From CAZCAC01 sp964496575 (GTDB lineage Bacteria; Planctomycetota; UBA1135; GCA-002686595), in contig CAZCAC010000020.1 of the NCBI GenBank assembly GCA_964496575.1, forward strand, positions 30,381 through 94,380: a DNA stretch of 64,000 nt, read 5' to 3'. Numbering within the stretch: the stretch's first letter is position 1; each line of letters begins with the position of its first letter. The position numbers and the translations under genes were made by a program. Shown here piece after piece: positions 54,015 to 64,000 of the stretch. Under the pieces are notes generated by a model that worked only from the letters and a program-made list of their open reading frames with translations, did not search any database and had not been told where the DNA came from.

Positions 54015-55385
54015 TCAGGCCCTCTGCCTGACGGGTCGCGCGGGGAGCGGCGCCACCGGCCGGGGCTCGCGACGCACTCGCCCGGCGTAGATCGCCAGCA
54101 CCTCGTCGAGGTGATCGCTCCAGCGCACCAGGGGATCGGGAACCACGCCGCGGAGCTCCCCGCGGATCACGACGCCCATCGCGTCCGCCAGCGCTCGACT
54201 GTCCCCCGGCGGCACCAGCAGTCCGTGCAAGCCGTCCTCGAGCACCTCGCGCACCCCGGGCACGTCGCTGGCGATCACCGGCACGCCGGCGGCGCGCGCC
54301 TGGAGCACGGTCAGCGGCGCGTTCTCGCGCCAGCGTGAGGGCACCAGCACGCAGTCGGTGCGCGCCATCACCTCCGGCGCCAGGAGCGGCTCGAAGGGCC
54401 CGCGGTCGACGACGCGCCGCGGCAGCCCGGAGTGCACCAGCGCCTGCGCGTAGCGCTGGTGACGACCACGGCAGCCGTTGCCGTGCAGGTCGACGCCCCA
54501 CGGCTCGACCGACTCGGGCAGTCTCGCTTGCAGGATCCGCACCGCCTGCAGCACGCAGGCCAGTCCCTTGTGCGGCATGTACTGGCTCATGTAGACGAAG
54601 CGGAGCCCCGAGCCGTTGCGCTCGACGCGCGGACCCAGGTACTTCGACTCGTCGAGGCCGTAGGGCAGGAAGCTCACCCGCCCGCGGTCGAGCCCGCGCT
54701 CGAGGAAGACGTCCCCCAGCGCGTGCGTCGGCAGGATCCAGTGATCGACGGCGCGCCGCGCCCGGCGCACGCACTCGTCCCGGCGCTCGATGTCCTCGGC
54801 GACGACCACCCGACCGAACCCACCGAGTCGCGCGGCGCCCCGGACGGCCAGCCGGCGCACTCCGCGCGAGAGCGGCGGCGCGTCCCACGGTCCCGGCTCG
54901 CGCACGCAGCGGGCGCAACGCCCCGGGTCGTCGGGACCCGCGCACGCCTCGAGTCGCCAGTCGAAGAGCTGTCCGCGATGGCAGAGCAGACCGAAGTCGG
55001 TCAAGGTGACCACCGTGGCCACGCCCCGCTCCCGCGCCACGCAGGGCAGGAGCACCGACAGCCCCCACAGGAGGTGGGTGAAGTGCACCAGGTCGGGGCG
55101 CTCCTCGTCCAGGAGGCGCGCGAAGATCGCCTCGATCTCCCCGTTGCGGTAGCTGTCCTCGAAGCGCTTCCGCGGGTCGCCGTTGTTGAAGAGCTCGAAC
55201 ACCTCGACCCCGTAGCGCTTCTCCCGTCGGATCGAGAAACGCGGTCGACCCGTCTCCCGCGAGGGGTGAAGGACCTGCACGTCGTGGCCTCTCGCGACCA
55301 GGCCGGTGGCCAGCTGATGCGTGTAGAACTCGGTCCCCCACTGCCCGCTGGGTGGAAAACCGTTGCTGACCAGGAGGACCCTCAC
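54015..55385 (-). CDS. Family 4 glycosyltransferase
   Basis: 456 aa. MRVLLVSNGFPPSGQWGTEF, DLVHFTHLLWGLSVLLPCVA, VTLTDFGLLCHRGQLFDWRL, a Cys block (CAGPDDPGRCARCV), FVYMSQYMPHKGLACVLQAV, and the donor site PSRWRENAPLTVLQARAAGV. The layout and the Cys cluster parallel the next gene, from which it is separated by two bases. It is the first gene of a two-gene unit at the edge of the polysaccharide cluster. Confidence 0.9.
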   Translation of the reverse strand: MRVLLVSNGFPPSGQWGTEFYTHQLATGLVARGHDVQVLHPSRETGRPRFSIRREKRYGVEVFELFNNGDPRKRFEDSYRNGEIEAIFARLLDEERPDLVHFTHLLWGLSVLLPCVARERGVATVVTLTDFGLLCHRGQLFDWRLEACAGPDDPGRCARCVREPGPWDAPPLSRGVRRLAVRGAARLGGFGRVVVAEDIERRDECVRRARRAVDHWILPTHALGDVFLERGLDRGRVSFLPYGLDESKYLGPRVERNGSGLRFVYMSQYMPHKGLACVLQAVRILQARLPESVEPWGVDLHGNGCRGRHQRYAQALVHSGLPRRVVDRGPFEPLLAPEVMARTDCVLVPSRWRENAPLTVLQARAAGVPVIASDVPGVREVLEDGLHGLLVPPGDSRALADAMGVVIRGELRGVVPDPLVRWSDHLDEVLAIYAGRVRREPRPVAPLPARPVRQRA

Positions 55386-55458
55386 GAGCCCCTGTGTACC
55401 ACTTCGAGAGGGGCGATCCGAGGGGCGGCCGCCCCCGAATCCGCCGGATCCGGCTCCG

Positions 55459-56235
55459 TCAGCGCTTCAGCGCGAACGCCTCCTCCGAACGCACCCAGCC
55501 GCTCCGGCCGCGGTCGAGCTCCACCCGGACCCAGCCGGGGTAGTCGTCGACCCGTTCCAGGGTGGTGCCCGGCTCGGCCGACTCGACCAGGTCCGCGTCG
55601 GCCCTCGGTTCGGCGCGGACCGGGGCGCCGTCGGCGGCGACGACCAGCACCGGGTCGGAAGCGCCGCGGGCGATGCCGACCCACAGCGGGAGCGAGCCGA
55701 CGAGGGCCAGGAGAACCCCGACCACCGCGCCCCAGCGCCAGCGCCGGCCGCCGCGCAGCGCTTCGAGGGTGAGCGCGACGAGGAGCGGGAGCATCGAGAA
55801 CAGCGCCAGCCACCCCGCCTCGGCGCGGGTCAGCCAGGTGAGCAGGAGGTTCACCGTCGCCGAGAGATCCCCCCGGTCGGCGGGAGGCAGCCCGGCGGCC
55901 AGGCGCGCGAACTCGAGGTTGGCGCGCGCGTCGGGGTCTCTCGGCCGCAGCCGCAGCGAGGCGGTGTAATAGCCGACCGCGCGCAGGTCTTCCTGGTCGC
56001 GCACCGCGAGGTTGCCGAGGTTGTAGAGCACCCGCGCCCGCTCGGCGCCACTCACTTGCCGCGGCTCGGCCTCGAGCAGCTCGAGCCAGAGGCTGCGAGC
56101 GGTCTCCAGGTCCCCCGCGCGGTAGGCGGCGATCGCCTCGGCGTCGCGGGAGGCGCCTCCGGCCTCCTGCCTCCCGGTGGCGAGGACCGGAGCTGCGCAG
56201 GCGAGCCAGAGCAGTGCGATCAGGATGGCGCGCAT
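55459..56235 (-). CDS. batE: BatE-like TPR and SH3-type protein
   Basis: 258 aa. Signal peptide (MRAILIALLWLACAAPVLA), a TPR-like part (AIAAYRAGDLETARSLWLEL, RARVLYNLGNLAVRDQEDLR), two TM helices (GWLALFSMLPLLVALTLEAL; WGAVVGVLLALVGSLPLWVG), and a bacterial SH3-like C-terminus (DGAPVRAEPRADADLVESAE, GWVRVELDRGRSGWVRSEEA). This is the usual BatE layout. Last gene of the moxR-bat operon; its ATG overlaps the batD stop by one base. Confidence 0.82.
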   Translation of the reverse strand: MRAILIALLWLACAAPVLATGRQEAGGASRDAEAIAAYRAGDLETARSLWLELLEAEPRQVSGAERARVLYNLGNLAVRDQEDLRAVGYYTASLRLRPRDPDARANLEFARLAAGLPPADRGDLSATVNLLLTWLTRAEAGWLALFSMLPLLVALTLEALRGGRRWRWGAVVGVLLALVGSLPLWVGIARGASDPVLVVAADGAPVRAEPRADADLVESAEPGTTLERVDDYPGWVRVELDRGRSGWVRSEEAFALKR

Positions 56236-57992
56236 CAGAAGCCCTCCTTCAGGAGCCGGTCGGCGACCGAGGTGAGCCGCGACTCCTCGAGCGGTGCGTC
56301 GTCCCCCGCCCAGTGGCGGCGGTCGAGCTCACCGGTCAGCTGGACCAGCTCGCGCGCGACTTCCGACTCGAGATCGAGGTCGCGAGCGATGATCCAGGTG
56401 GAGACGTCGCGCCCCTCCCAGGCCTCGGGAGCCTCGCCGCTGCGCGCGCCGAGGAACTCGAAGAGCGCCTGCGACTGCGCTCCGGCGGACTTCGTCCGGC
56501 GCAACTCGCGGCCCAGCTTCCTCCGCGCCCCGCGACGGCGGCGCGCCGCGGGGGCGTCCGGGTCGCCGCGCCGGCGGACGATCGTCCGCGAGACGAGCCA
56601 CAACGCGGTCAGGGAGCCCCAGGCCCCGAAGACCGCCCCGCCACCGGGACCGCCGCCCTCGTCGCCCCGCTCCGGCTGCGTCTGGATGTCGTGGGTGAAG
56701 AGCGCCGAGCCGTCGTCCCCCTCCTCCCCCGAGAGGCCGACCGCCCCCTCCAGCGCGCGCACCCGGATCGGGATCGCCGGAGTGGTGACCACCGTGTACT
56801 CCTCGAGGTCCGGATCGAAGACCGAGAGCGGCACCGGCGGGATCTCGTGAATCTCCGGGGAGAGGGGCGCCAGGTCGTAGACCACCCGGCGGCGGTCGCC
56901 GTAGAAGCGATCGTTGGTCGAGCCGTAGGAGCGGAAGCCGTCGAAGGCCTCGAGGCGCGAGGGGTCGGGCAGCTCGAAGAACTCGAGGTTCGCCTCGCCG
57001 GTCCAGTCGACGGTGAGCCGGATCGACTCGCCGACGTCGACGTCGCGCCGGCTGACCTCCGCTCTCGCCTCGAAGCGCCCGACCCCCTTGGAGAAGTCGA
57101 AGGGCTGCCCCTCGGTGGGCAGCGGCCGCACCTCGATCGAGAAGCCCGGGGCGCCGACGTGGTAGACCTCCCGCGCCTCGCGGCCGAACAGACCACGACG
57201 TCCCTTGCCGAACTCCAGCCAGCTCTGGGGGAAGTCCAGACTCCCCGCACGCGTGGCCACGAAGGTGCGCGTCACGCTGAGCACGCGGAAGTCGCGGCCG
57301 TCCACCTTCTGGCTGCCCAGCTCGGTCGCGCGGACCCGCACGCGGGAGTTGACCGAGACCTCCGCGGTTTGAACGCTCAGGGAGGACGCTCCCGCGTCGA
57401 TCTCGAGGGTGCCCGGCAGCTCGTTCCACCACGGCAGGATCAGGTTGGCCAGGTCGACCATCGGGTTGAGCTGGAGGTCCCAGCCGAACTCCATGCGCAC
57501 GGTGAACGGCTGTCCCTCGTAGACGCGCTCGGGCACGCCGATGAAGACGAGGTGCCCGAAGTCCTGCCCCTTCAGGTCCGCGACCACGGTGAGGGTCAGC
57601 TCGCGGGTGAAGACCTCCTTGGCGTCCACGGAGAGCTGTATCGGCGGGATGACGAACTCGTCGACCCGCGAGGGGCGGAAGAAGACCGTCCAGGAGATGG
57701 TGCGGCGCTCGGTCACCCGGCCGTTGAAGATGCTCCGGTAGCTGTGGTAGCTGGGGCTGCTTCTCCGCACCAGCGGCATCCCCTCGATGGTGGGGATCGA
57801 GTCGAGCGTGGCGGTCGCCGCGCCGTCGACCTGGATGGTGCAGCTCACCGTGCTGCCCAGCTTGACCACGCCGGTGTCCAGCTGGGCGGTGACCCGCGGC
57901 CCCGTCTGCTGCGGGGCGGGGAGCGCGGGAGTGGCCAGGGCGCAGAGCGCCACCACCACCACGAAGATGTTCTTCCAGTACTTCATCACCAA
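56235..57992 (-). CDS. batD: BatD-like oxygen-tolerance protein
   Basis: 585 aa. N-terminal signal sequence, then Ig-like beta domains: VTAQLDTGVVKLGSTVSCTI, ISWTVFFRPSRVDEFVIPPI, FRVLSVTRTFVATRAGSLDF, and DVDVGESIRLTVDWTGEANL. A TM helix near residue 450 (AVFGAWGSLTALWLVSR) is followed by a basic cytoplasmic tail of about 120 residues. The BatD family is an anchored periplasmic partner of the BatA/BatB VWA proteins. Its start overlaps the batC stop by seven bases. Confidence 0.86.
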   Translation of the reverse strand: MVMKYWKNIFVVVVALCALATPALPAPQQTGPRVTAQLDTGVVKLGSTVSCTIQVDGAATATLDSIPTIEGMPLVRRSSPSYHSYRSIFNGRVTERRTISWTVFFRPSRVDEFVIPPIQLSVDAKEVFTRELTLTVVADLKGQDFGHLVFIGVPERVYEGQPFTVRMEFGWDLQLNPMVDLANLILPWWNELPGTLEIDAGASSLSVQTAEVSVNSRVRVRATELGSQKVDGRDFRVLSVTRTFVATRAGSLDFPQSWLEFGKGRRGLFGREAREVYHVGAPGFSIEVRPLPTEGQPFDFSKGVGRFEARAEVSRRDVDVGESIRLTVDWTGEANLEFFELPDPSRLEAFDGFRSYGSTNDRFYGDRRRVVYDLAPLSPEIHEIPPVPLSVFDPDLEEYTVVTTPAIPIRVRALEGAVGLSGEEGDDGSALFTHDIQTQPERGDEGGGPGGGAVFGAWGSLTALWLVSRTIVRRRGDPDAPAARRRRGARRKLGRELRRTKSAGAQSQALFEFLGARSGEAPEAWEGRDVSTWIIARDLDLESEVARELVQLTGELDRRHWAGDDAPLEESRLTSVADRLLKEGF

Positions 57993-59050
57993 TCTCGCTC
58001 CGTTCGACGCCGTCGCCCCTGGCGACGCTGCTCGAGCGCTTCCTTCCCCTGCTCCTCGTACTCCTGGAGCATGTTGAGCAGGCGCTGTACCTCCTCCTCG
58101 GTCAGCGTGCGCTCCTCGGGCTGCCCCTTCTGCTGGGACTCCTCCTCGCTCGGCTCCTCGGAGGGGTCCGGTGGCTCCTGCTCCTCGGGTTGCTCCTGTT
58201 CCCCTTCCTGGGGATCGTTCTCCTGGTTCGCCTGGTCGCCCTGTTTCTGCTGATCGGAATCGTCCGACTGTTCCTGCTCCTGCTGCTCCTGCTCCTGCTG
58301 CTGCTCCTCGCGCTGCTGCTCGATCTCGTCGAGCTGGCGCAGGCGACGCATCGCCAGCTCGACGTTGGCCCGGGTGTCCTCGTCGCGCCAGTCGAGGCGC
58401 AGCCGCTCGACGAGCAGGTCCTTCGCCTCGAGGTAGAGGGCCCGCGCCTTTTCCAGGGGGTCCTCCTCTTCGGCGGCCGGGCCGCCGGGCGGGGTGCCGG
58501 GTAGCTGTGCCCCGTGCGGCACGGAGGGCTGCATCGGGGGCGCACCGGAGAGCCCGGCGACCTCGGGGATGTTCGCGAAGGCCTCCTCACCCTGGAGCAG
58601 CACCGTCGTGCCCAGGTTGTAGGAGGCGTCGAGTCGCAGCTCCCCACCTCCGGCGAGCGTCGTCGACGAGCCGAACTCCGTCCGGGCCGCGTCGCGGTCC
58701 TCCTCGAGGAGCTGGACCACTCCGCGCGCGTAGTGCACCGCCGCGCGGCGACCGGGATCGTCCCCGGTGAGCCCGAACAGTGAGAGCGCCGGCCCGGCCA
58801 GCTCCAGCGCGGGCTCGATCACCCTCGAGCCCTCGAGCTCGAGGTCGCGACGCCAGCTGGCGAAGGAGTCGGGACGCAGCAGCGCTTCGCCGATGCGCAG
58901 CGCTTCCTCGGTGTTCCCCTCCTCGCTGAGCTCCTTCATCCGGGTGAGGCCGGGACCGAGCTCCAGAGGCTCCGGCTCCTCCGCGGAGAGGAGCAAGGGC
59001 AGGAAGCAGACGACCCCACCGGCGATCCCGATTCGATGCCTAATGATCAC
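57986..59050 (-). CDS. batC: BatC-like TPR protein with a long Gln/Glu-rich segment
   Basis: 354 aa. Signal peptide region (GIAGGVVCFLPLLLSAEEPE), TPR-like helices (AAVHYARGVVQLLEEDRDAA, LRLDASYNLGTTVLLQGEEA, DTRANVELAMRRLRQLDEIE) and a low-complexity segment from about residue 244 to 320, mostly Q, E, D, S and P. A helix with LTEEEVQRLLNMLQEYEEQG and a basic end follow. The order TPR, acidic linker, short C-terminal helix is typical for BatC. It overlaps both neighbours. Confidence 0.82.
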   Translation of the reverse strand: MIIRHRIGIAGGVVCFLPLLLSAEEPEPLELGPGLTRMKELSEEGNTEEALRIGEALLRPDSFASWRRDLELEGSRVIEPALELAGPALSLFGLTGDDPGRRAAVHYARGVVQLLEEDRDAARTEFGSSTTLAGGGELRLDASYNLGTTVLLQGEEAFANIPEVAGLSGAPPMQPSVPHGAQLPGTPPGGPAAEEEDPLEKARALYLEAKDLLVERLRLDWRDEDTRANVELAMRRLRQLDEIEQQREEQQQEQEQQEQEQSDDSDQQKQGDQANQENDPQEGEQEQPEEQEPPDPSEEPSEEESQQKGQPEERTLTEEEVQRLLNMLQEYEEQGKEALEQRRQGRRRRTERDW

Positions 59051-60077
59051 GTCCTTGCTCCTCTTTCGTTTGCTTCCGCTCGCGCATCGTTCCCTCGACG
59101 ACCATGCAGAAGAGCGCCAGGACCAGCGGCCACTGGTAGCGGTCGTGCGGGATGCGCTCCCGCCCCGCCCACAGGGTCTGGGCCTCCAGGCGGGACATCC
59201 GTTTCTGGTACATCTCCTCCAGCGGCAGCACCGCCTGCGACACCGAGAGGTACGCGCCGCCGGTCAGGTCGGCGATCCGCTCCAGCGTGGTGCTGTCGAG
59301 GCTGGAGATCACCTCCGCCCCGGTCTCGTCGCGCACGAATCCCGAGCTGCCGTCGGAGATCTTGCCGCCCTCCGCCGTGCCCATGCCGACGACGTACACT
59401 CGAATGCCGCGCTCGGCCGCGGTCGCCGCGACCTTGAGGCCCTCCCCCTCGAGATCCTCGCCGTCGGTCAGGAGCACCACGGCCTCGTGCGCCCCGGTCC
59501 GCCCGTCGAACAGCTCGAGCGCCTTGGTGAGCGCCGCCCCGAGGTTGGTGCCGCCGAGCAGGTTGTCCTTCGGCGACAGCGTGGCCACGAAGCTCGACAG
59601 CGTGGACCGATCGTGCGTCAGGGGCGCGACGAAGCGCACGTCCCCGGCGAAGGCCAGGACCGCCACTCGATCCCCCTCCAGCATCTGCAGCAGACCGGCG
59701 ATCTCGCGCTTGGCCCGCTCCAGCCGACTGGGCCGGAGGTCCTCGACCAGCATCGACCGGGAGGTGTCGAGGCAGATCACCAGGTCGAGCCCCTTGCGCT
59801 CGACGTCGCGCAGGCTGTAGCCGCGCACGGGGCCGACGATCGCCAGGGCGAGGAAGAGGGTCGCCGCGGTCGCCAGCAGGACGCGCGTGAGCGCGAGCCA
59901 GCGCGAGGCCCGGGGAGCGAGGCGGTCGAGGTGGCGCGGGGCGACCAGCCGCCGGAGGTCGCGCCGGCGCGCGGCGATCCCCCACAGCGCCACGAAGAGG
60001 AGCACGGGCACGGCGAGGAGCCAGAACCACCACTCCCCGCGAAGCAAGCTGAAGCCGAGGAACTCCGAACCGTTCAC
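59040..60077 (-). CDS. batB: BatB-like von Willebrand factor A membrane protein
   Basis: 345 aa from the GTG at 60077, which overlaps the upstream stop (GTGA). Two N-terminal TM helices (WWFWLLAVPVLLFVALWG; LLATAATLFLALAIVGPV), a VWA domain with an intact MIDAS motif (LVICLDTSRSML; D-x-S-x-S), DRVAVLAFAGDVRFVAPLT, HEAVVLLTDGEDLEGEGL, and a C-terminal TM helix (WPLVLALFCMVVEGTM). The fold of Aerotolerance/BatB proteins. Confidence 0.88.
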   Translation of the reverse strand: MNGSEFLGFSLLRGEWWFWLLAVPVLLFVALWGIAARRRDLRRLVAPRHLDRLAPRASRWLALTRVLLATAATLFLALAIVGPVRGYSLRDVERKGLDLVICLDTSRSMLVEDLRPSRLERAKREIAGLLQMLEGDRVAVLAFAGDVRFVAPLTHDRSTLSSFVATLSPKDNLLGGTNLGAALTKALELFDGRTGAHEAVVLLTDGEDLEGEGLKVAATAAERGIRVYVVGMGTAEGGKISDGSSGFVRDETGAEVISSLDSTTLERIADLTGGAYLSVSQAVLPLEEMYQKRMSRLEAQTLWAGRERIPHDRYQWPLVLALFCMVVEGTMRERKQTKEEQGRDH

Positions 60078-61162
60078 GGCGACCTCCGGGCCCAAGTGGA
60101 GACGCACAGCCACGCGAGCAGGTACAGCCCCAGCGCGGCGTGGAGGAACGGTGGGTAGAGGTCGAAGTGCTCGATGAAGCGCTTCTCCTCGCGCTCGGTG
60201 CGCTCGAGCTCCTCGATCTCGGCGTAGGCCGACTCCAGCCCCTGCTTGTCGCGCGCGCGGAAGAACCTCCCGCCGGTCAGCTCGGCGACCTGGCGCAGCT
60301 CGCCGGTATCGACCTGGGCGTCCACCTCGCGCACCCGTCCGAAGGGATCGCGCACGTACCGGCCGGCGAAGACGGTGTAGACGCGGACCCCCTCCTCGGC
60401 GGCGAGCTCCGCGGCCTGCAGCGGGGTGATCAGGTCGAGGTTGTTCTCGCCGTCGGTCAGGAGCACCACCACCTTCGACTCCGCCTCGCTCTCCCGCAAG
60501 ACGGCCACGGCCTTGGCCAGGGCGATGCCGATTCCGGTGCCGTCCTCGGCCCGATCGCGGGCGAAGTCGATCCCCTCGAGGAAGCCGAGCACGGCTTCCA
60601 CGTCGAGGGTGAACGGGCACAGCTCCTGCGGATATCGGGCAAAGGTGAACAGCGCGACGTAGTCGCTGGCTCCCTCGCGGTCGGTCATCCGCCGGCTGGC
60701 GAAGTCGGCCACCACCTCCTTGATCACGTCGAGGCGGGTGCGATTGCGCTCCAGGTCCTGGTAGCTCATCGAGCTCGAGCGGTCGATCAGGAGCGCCAGG
60801 TCGACCCCTTCGGAGAAGGAGCTCATCTGCACGTTCCCGCGCAGCGGCCGGGCGAGGGCGATCACCACGCAGCAGAGGGCCAGGAGCTGGAGGGGCAGCG
60901 GCAGCCAGGCGAAGCGCTGGGCGAGGGAGCGCGTGCGCTGCCCCACCGGCATGACCGAGACTCGCGCCACCGCGCGCCCGCGGCGCGAGCGGCCGAAGAA
61001 GAGACCGAGGATGACCAGGGGGATCAGAGCCAGGAACCACGGATCGCCGAGGAAGAGGTCCCCCCAGAGGTGCAGTCGCCCTTCGGCGGCGCTCTTGGTG
61101 GTCTCGAGCGCGACCGGCTCGGCGCTGATCTGCGCCAGGAACGAGGGGAGGAGCGCGCTCAC
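60074..61162 (-). CDS. batA: BatA-like von Willebrand factor A membrane protein
   Basis: 362 aa from the GTG at 61162 (GTGA overlap with the upstream stop). Two N-terminal TM helices (PWFLALIPLVILGLFFGRSR; LPLPLQLLALCCVVIALARP), then a VWA domain with MIDAS LALLIDRSSSMSYQDLERN, DYVALFTFARYPQELCPF, GTGIGIALAKAVAVLRES and SKVVVLLTDGENNLDL; a C-terminal TM helix (HAALGLYLLAWLCVS). It pairs with BatB in the same operon. Confidence 0.88.
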   Translation of the reverse strand: MSALLPSFLAQISAEPVALETTKSAAEGRLHLWGDLFLGDPWFLALIPLVILGLFFGRSRRGRAVARVSVMPVGQRTRSLAQRFAWLPLPLQLLALCCVVIALARPLRGNVQMSSFSEGVDLALLIDRSSSMSYQDLERNRTRLDVIKEVVADFASRRMTDREGASDYVALFTFARYPQELCPFTLDVEAVLGFLEGIDFARDRAEDGTGIGIALAKAVAVLRESEAESKVVVLLTDGENNLDLITPLQAAELAAEEGVRVYTVFAGRYVRDPFGRVREVDAQVDTGELRQVAELTGGRFFRARDKQGLESAYAEIEELERTEREEKRFIEHFDLYPPFLHAALGLYLLAWLCVSTWARRSP

Positions 61163-62061
61163 GACTCCCCTCCTTCCTCTTCGAGGTCGGCGACGATCCC
61201 GAGCGCCGCTTCGATCGCCTCGGCCGCCGCCCAGCGGGTGGGAAGCTCCGCACCGTACTTGACACTTTCGCAGGCGCGGAGGAGCTCGGCGGCGCGGTCG
61301 AGCTCTTCGGTGGACAGCCCCTCGCACGCACGGACCCGATCGACCCACTCCTCGTCGGTGCACGCGGCGAGGCGCTGCCCGCAGCGCCGATCGATCGCCT
61401 CGCGAACCGCGCCCGAGAGGATGTAGTAGAGCTCGGGCAGCCCCTCCTCGTCGTCGGCGCGAAGCGCGGCCAGTCGCTCCCGCGGCCCCGGCGGAGCGGG
61501 AGGCGGCGTGCGCCGGCGACGGCGGGTGAGACCCCAGGTCAGCCCCGCGGCGCCGACGGCGAGGAAGGCGAGCAGGAGGGTGAAGATCTGCGTCGGCGGC
61601 TCGGTCTCCGGCGGCGGCTCGCGGAACCCGATCGTCGGACGCGGGGCGTCTTCGCCCTCGGCGAGCTCGCCCTTCACCCGGGCCGAGACCGAACACGCCT
61701 CGACCCGGCGAGGGATGCCCTCCCACTCGTACTCTGCGCCGCCGGCGAGGAGCTCGTGCTCCCCGGCGTCCAGCGCGCAGAGGCTCCACCGCGCTTCGGT
61801 CGTCGAGAACCCGGGACGCCCCCCGATCGGCTGGGTCCGGACGCGGCGCTCCTCCAGGAGCAGCCAGGGCTCGCCGAGGTCCAGCAGCTCGTCGACCCGG
61901 AGGCGGACCTCGCTCGGGTGGACCAGCTCGCACGAGAGGACAAGCGGCTGCCCGATCTCGACGTGCTCCGGGGTGAGGCGACAGGTCACCGTCACCGGCG
62001 GGTCGGCCGCTTGCGGGGCGAGGAGGAGCCCCAGGTTGAGGAGCAGGGCACTCACGCTCAC
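61159..62061 (-). CDS. Bat-operon membrane protein (unnamed BatA-associated, DUF4381-like)
   Basis: 300 aa beginning at GTG. Signal region (SALLLNLGLLLAPQAA), a beta-rich extracytoplasmic domain (VTVTCRLTPEHVEIGQPLVL), one TM helix (IFTLLLAFLAVGAAGLTWGL), a Pro-rich linker (TPPPAPPGPRE) and a cytoplasmic helical part (LPELYYILSGAVREAIDRRC). The place between DUF58 and BatA fits the DUF4381-like subunit found in many moxR-bat operons. Its ends overlap both neighbours by four bases. Confidence 0.7.
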   Translation of the reverse strand: MSVSALLLNLGLLLAPQAADPPVTVTCRLTPEHVEIGQPLVLSCELVHPSEVRLRVDELLDLGEPWLLLEERRVRTQPIGGRPGFSTTEARWSLCALDAGEHELLAGGAEYEWEGIPRRVEACSVSARVKGELAEGEDAPRPTIGFREPPPETEPPTQIFTLLLAFLAVGAAGLTWGLTRRRRRTPPPAPPGPRERLAALRADDEEGLPELYYILSGAVREAIDRRCGQRLAACTDEEWVDRVRACEGLSTEELDRAAELLRACESVKYGAELPTRWAAAEAIEAALGIVADLEEEGGES

Positions 62062-63034
62062 GCGACCCTCCCTCCGTAGCGCTGGATCCGGCGGCGGAAG
62101 AAGGCGATCAGCGGATCGGCGATATCGCCGGCGGTGCTGACCTCCAGGGAGTCGATGCGCGCCCGGGTGAGCACGCTGGTGAGCCGCTCCTTGCGCCGCC
62201 GGGCGGCGGCGGCCCACTCCCGGCGCACCGTCTTCGAGCGGGTGTCGATCTCCAGCGGCCGTCCGCTCTCGATCTCCTCGAGCTGCAGCAGCCCGGCCTT
62301 GGGAAGCTTCTCCTCGAGAGGATCGATCACCCGGACGACGATCACGTCGTGGCGTCGGCCGAGGCCTTCCAGGGTGTCGCCCCAGAAGGGAGCGCCGGCA
62401 GGACACTCCTCGGGCAGCATCGGGGCGCCGAGGAAGTCGCTGATCAGGAAGATCATCCCGCGGCGGCGGAGGCCGCGAGCGCTGTGTTCGAGCATCGCCT
62501 GCAGGTTCGAGCCGCCCGGGCTGGGCGGCGCGGCGAGCACCTCGCGGATGACGCGGAGGACGTGGCGGTTGCCCTTGCGCGCGTCGAGGTGCAGGCCCGG
62601 CTCCTCGCCGAAGAGGCCGAGACCGACGCGATCCTGGTTGCGCATGGCCACGAAGCAGATCAGCGCGCCGAGCTGGGCCGCGGCTTCGTGCTTGGTCCAG
62701 CGGGCGCTGCCGAAGTCCATCGAGCGGCTGGTGTCGACGAGGAGGTGGACGGTCAGCTCCCGTTCCTCGGCGTACTTCTTGATGAACGGCTCGCCGGTGC
62801 GCGCGGTGACGTTCCAGTCGATCGCGCGGACGTCGTCCCCGGGCTGGTAGGGGCGGACCTCCTGGAACTCGAGCCCGGTCCCGTGAAAGGTGCTGCGATA
62901 CCCGCCGGAGAGCGCCGTGTTGACCAGTTTGTGGGTGCGCAGGTGGATCTGCTGCACCCGGGCCATCAGCTCGGGCACCAGCAAGCTGCCGGTGGTGTTC
63001 GACCGGTCGGCTGCGTTGTCGATCTTCGGAGTCA

Positions 63035-63035
<1 letters not shown>
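62058..63035 (-). CDS. DUF58 family VWA-like protein
   Basis: 325 aa. The DUF58 hallmark FQEVRPYQPGDDVRAIDWNV is followed by RTGEPFIKKYAEERELTVHL, a VWA-like core with LLVDTSRSMDFGSARW and RRRGMIFLISDFLGAPM. DUF58 proteins accompany MoxR AAA+ ATPases in chaperone-like complex maturation. The GTG start shares one base with the moxR stop. Confidence 0.93.

Positions 63036-64000
<965 letters not shown>

Overview
This is a GC-rich, gene-dense stretch of a chromosome (roughly 70 % GC by eye). The cell envelope is clearly of the two-membrane type: there is an LptE-like lipoprotein, a BamD-like lipoprotein, an AsmA-like protein, lipoboxes, and many signal peptides. Secreted sulfatases, TPR-containing membrane glycosyltransferases, a MoxR/Bat operon and a short bacterial histone all point to an environmental Gram-negative bacterium. 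Planctomycetota or a related deep lineage fits best, but this is inference; no rRNA or tRNA gene lies in the window.

Layout. (1) 1-9466: the tail of a sulfatase-TPR protein, an HDOD protein, a small heat-shock protein divergent from an M61-like peptidase, a secreted 1024-aa protein that joins a lectin-like domain, a PNGase F-like domain and a sulfatase, and a polytopic TPR glycosyltransferase. (2) 9574-15020: a polyprenyl-phosphate-type GT2, an STT3-like membrane protein, and two secreted proteins in an overlapping operon. (3) 15047-22772: imidazolonepropionase, an ECF-like sigma factor, a CorC/HlyC-type CBS protein, CbpM-CbpA chaperones, then RecO, a BamD-like and an LptE-like lipoprotein. 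(4) 22999-30651: ftsH, folP, a fused diadenylate cyclase/YbbR regulator, glmM and tsaB, a core growth and cell-wall cluster. (5) 30872-37987: a bacterial histone, alanine racemase, a giant AsmA-like protein, GDP-mannose pyrophosphorylase and RuvX. (6) 38040-45408: a suspicious poly-G tract, thioredoxin reductase, an ABC exporter, cardiolipin synthase, DoxX, ElbB and a histidine phosphatase. (7) 45421-55385: a polysaccharide cluster with five GT4 enzymes, UDP-GlcNAc 2-epimerase, an initiating glycosylphosphotransferase and an O-antigen ligase/polymerase. (8) 55459-64000: a complete moxR-DUF58-bat operon on the minus strand, cut by the window end.

The most interesting signals are: the secreted PNGase F-sulfatase fusion; a repeated non-coding element of about 110-170 bp with a conserved GC-rich hairpin, found three times, each time just upstream of and oriented towards a gene start (GT2, cdaA-ybbR, O-antigen ligase); the CdaA-CdaR fusion directly upstream of glmM; a Lys-tailed histone-fold protein; and a possible protein-glycosylation group (TMTC-like, DPM1-like, STT3-like) next to the deglycosylating enzyme. 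No mobile element, CRISPR array or RNA gene was recognised.
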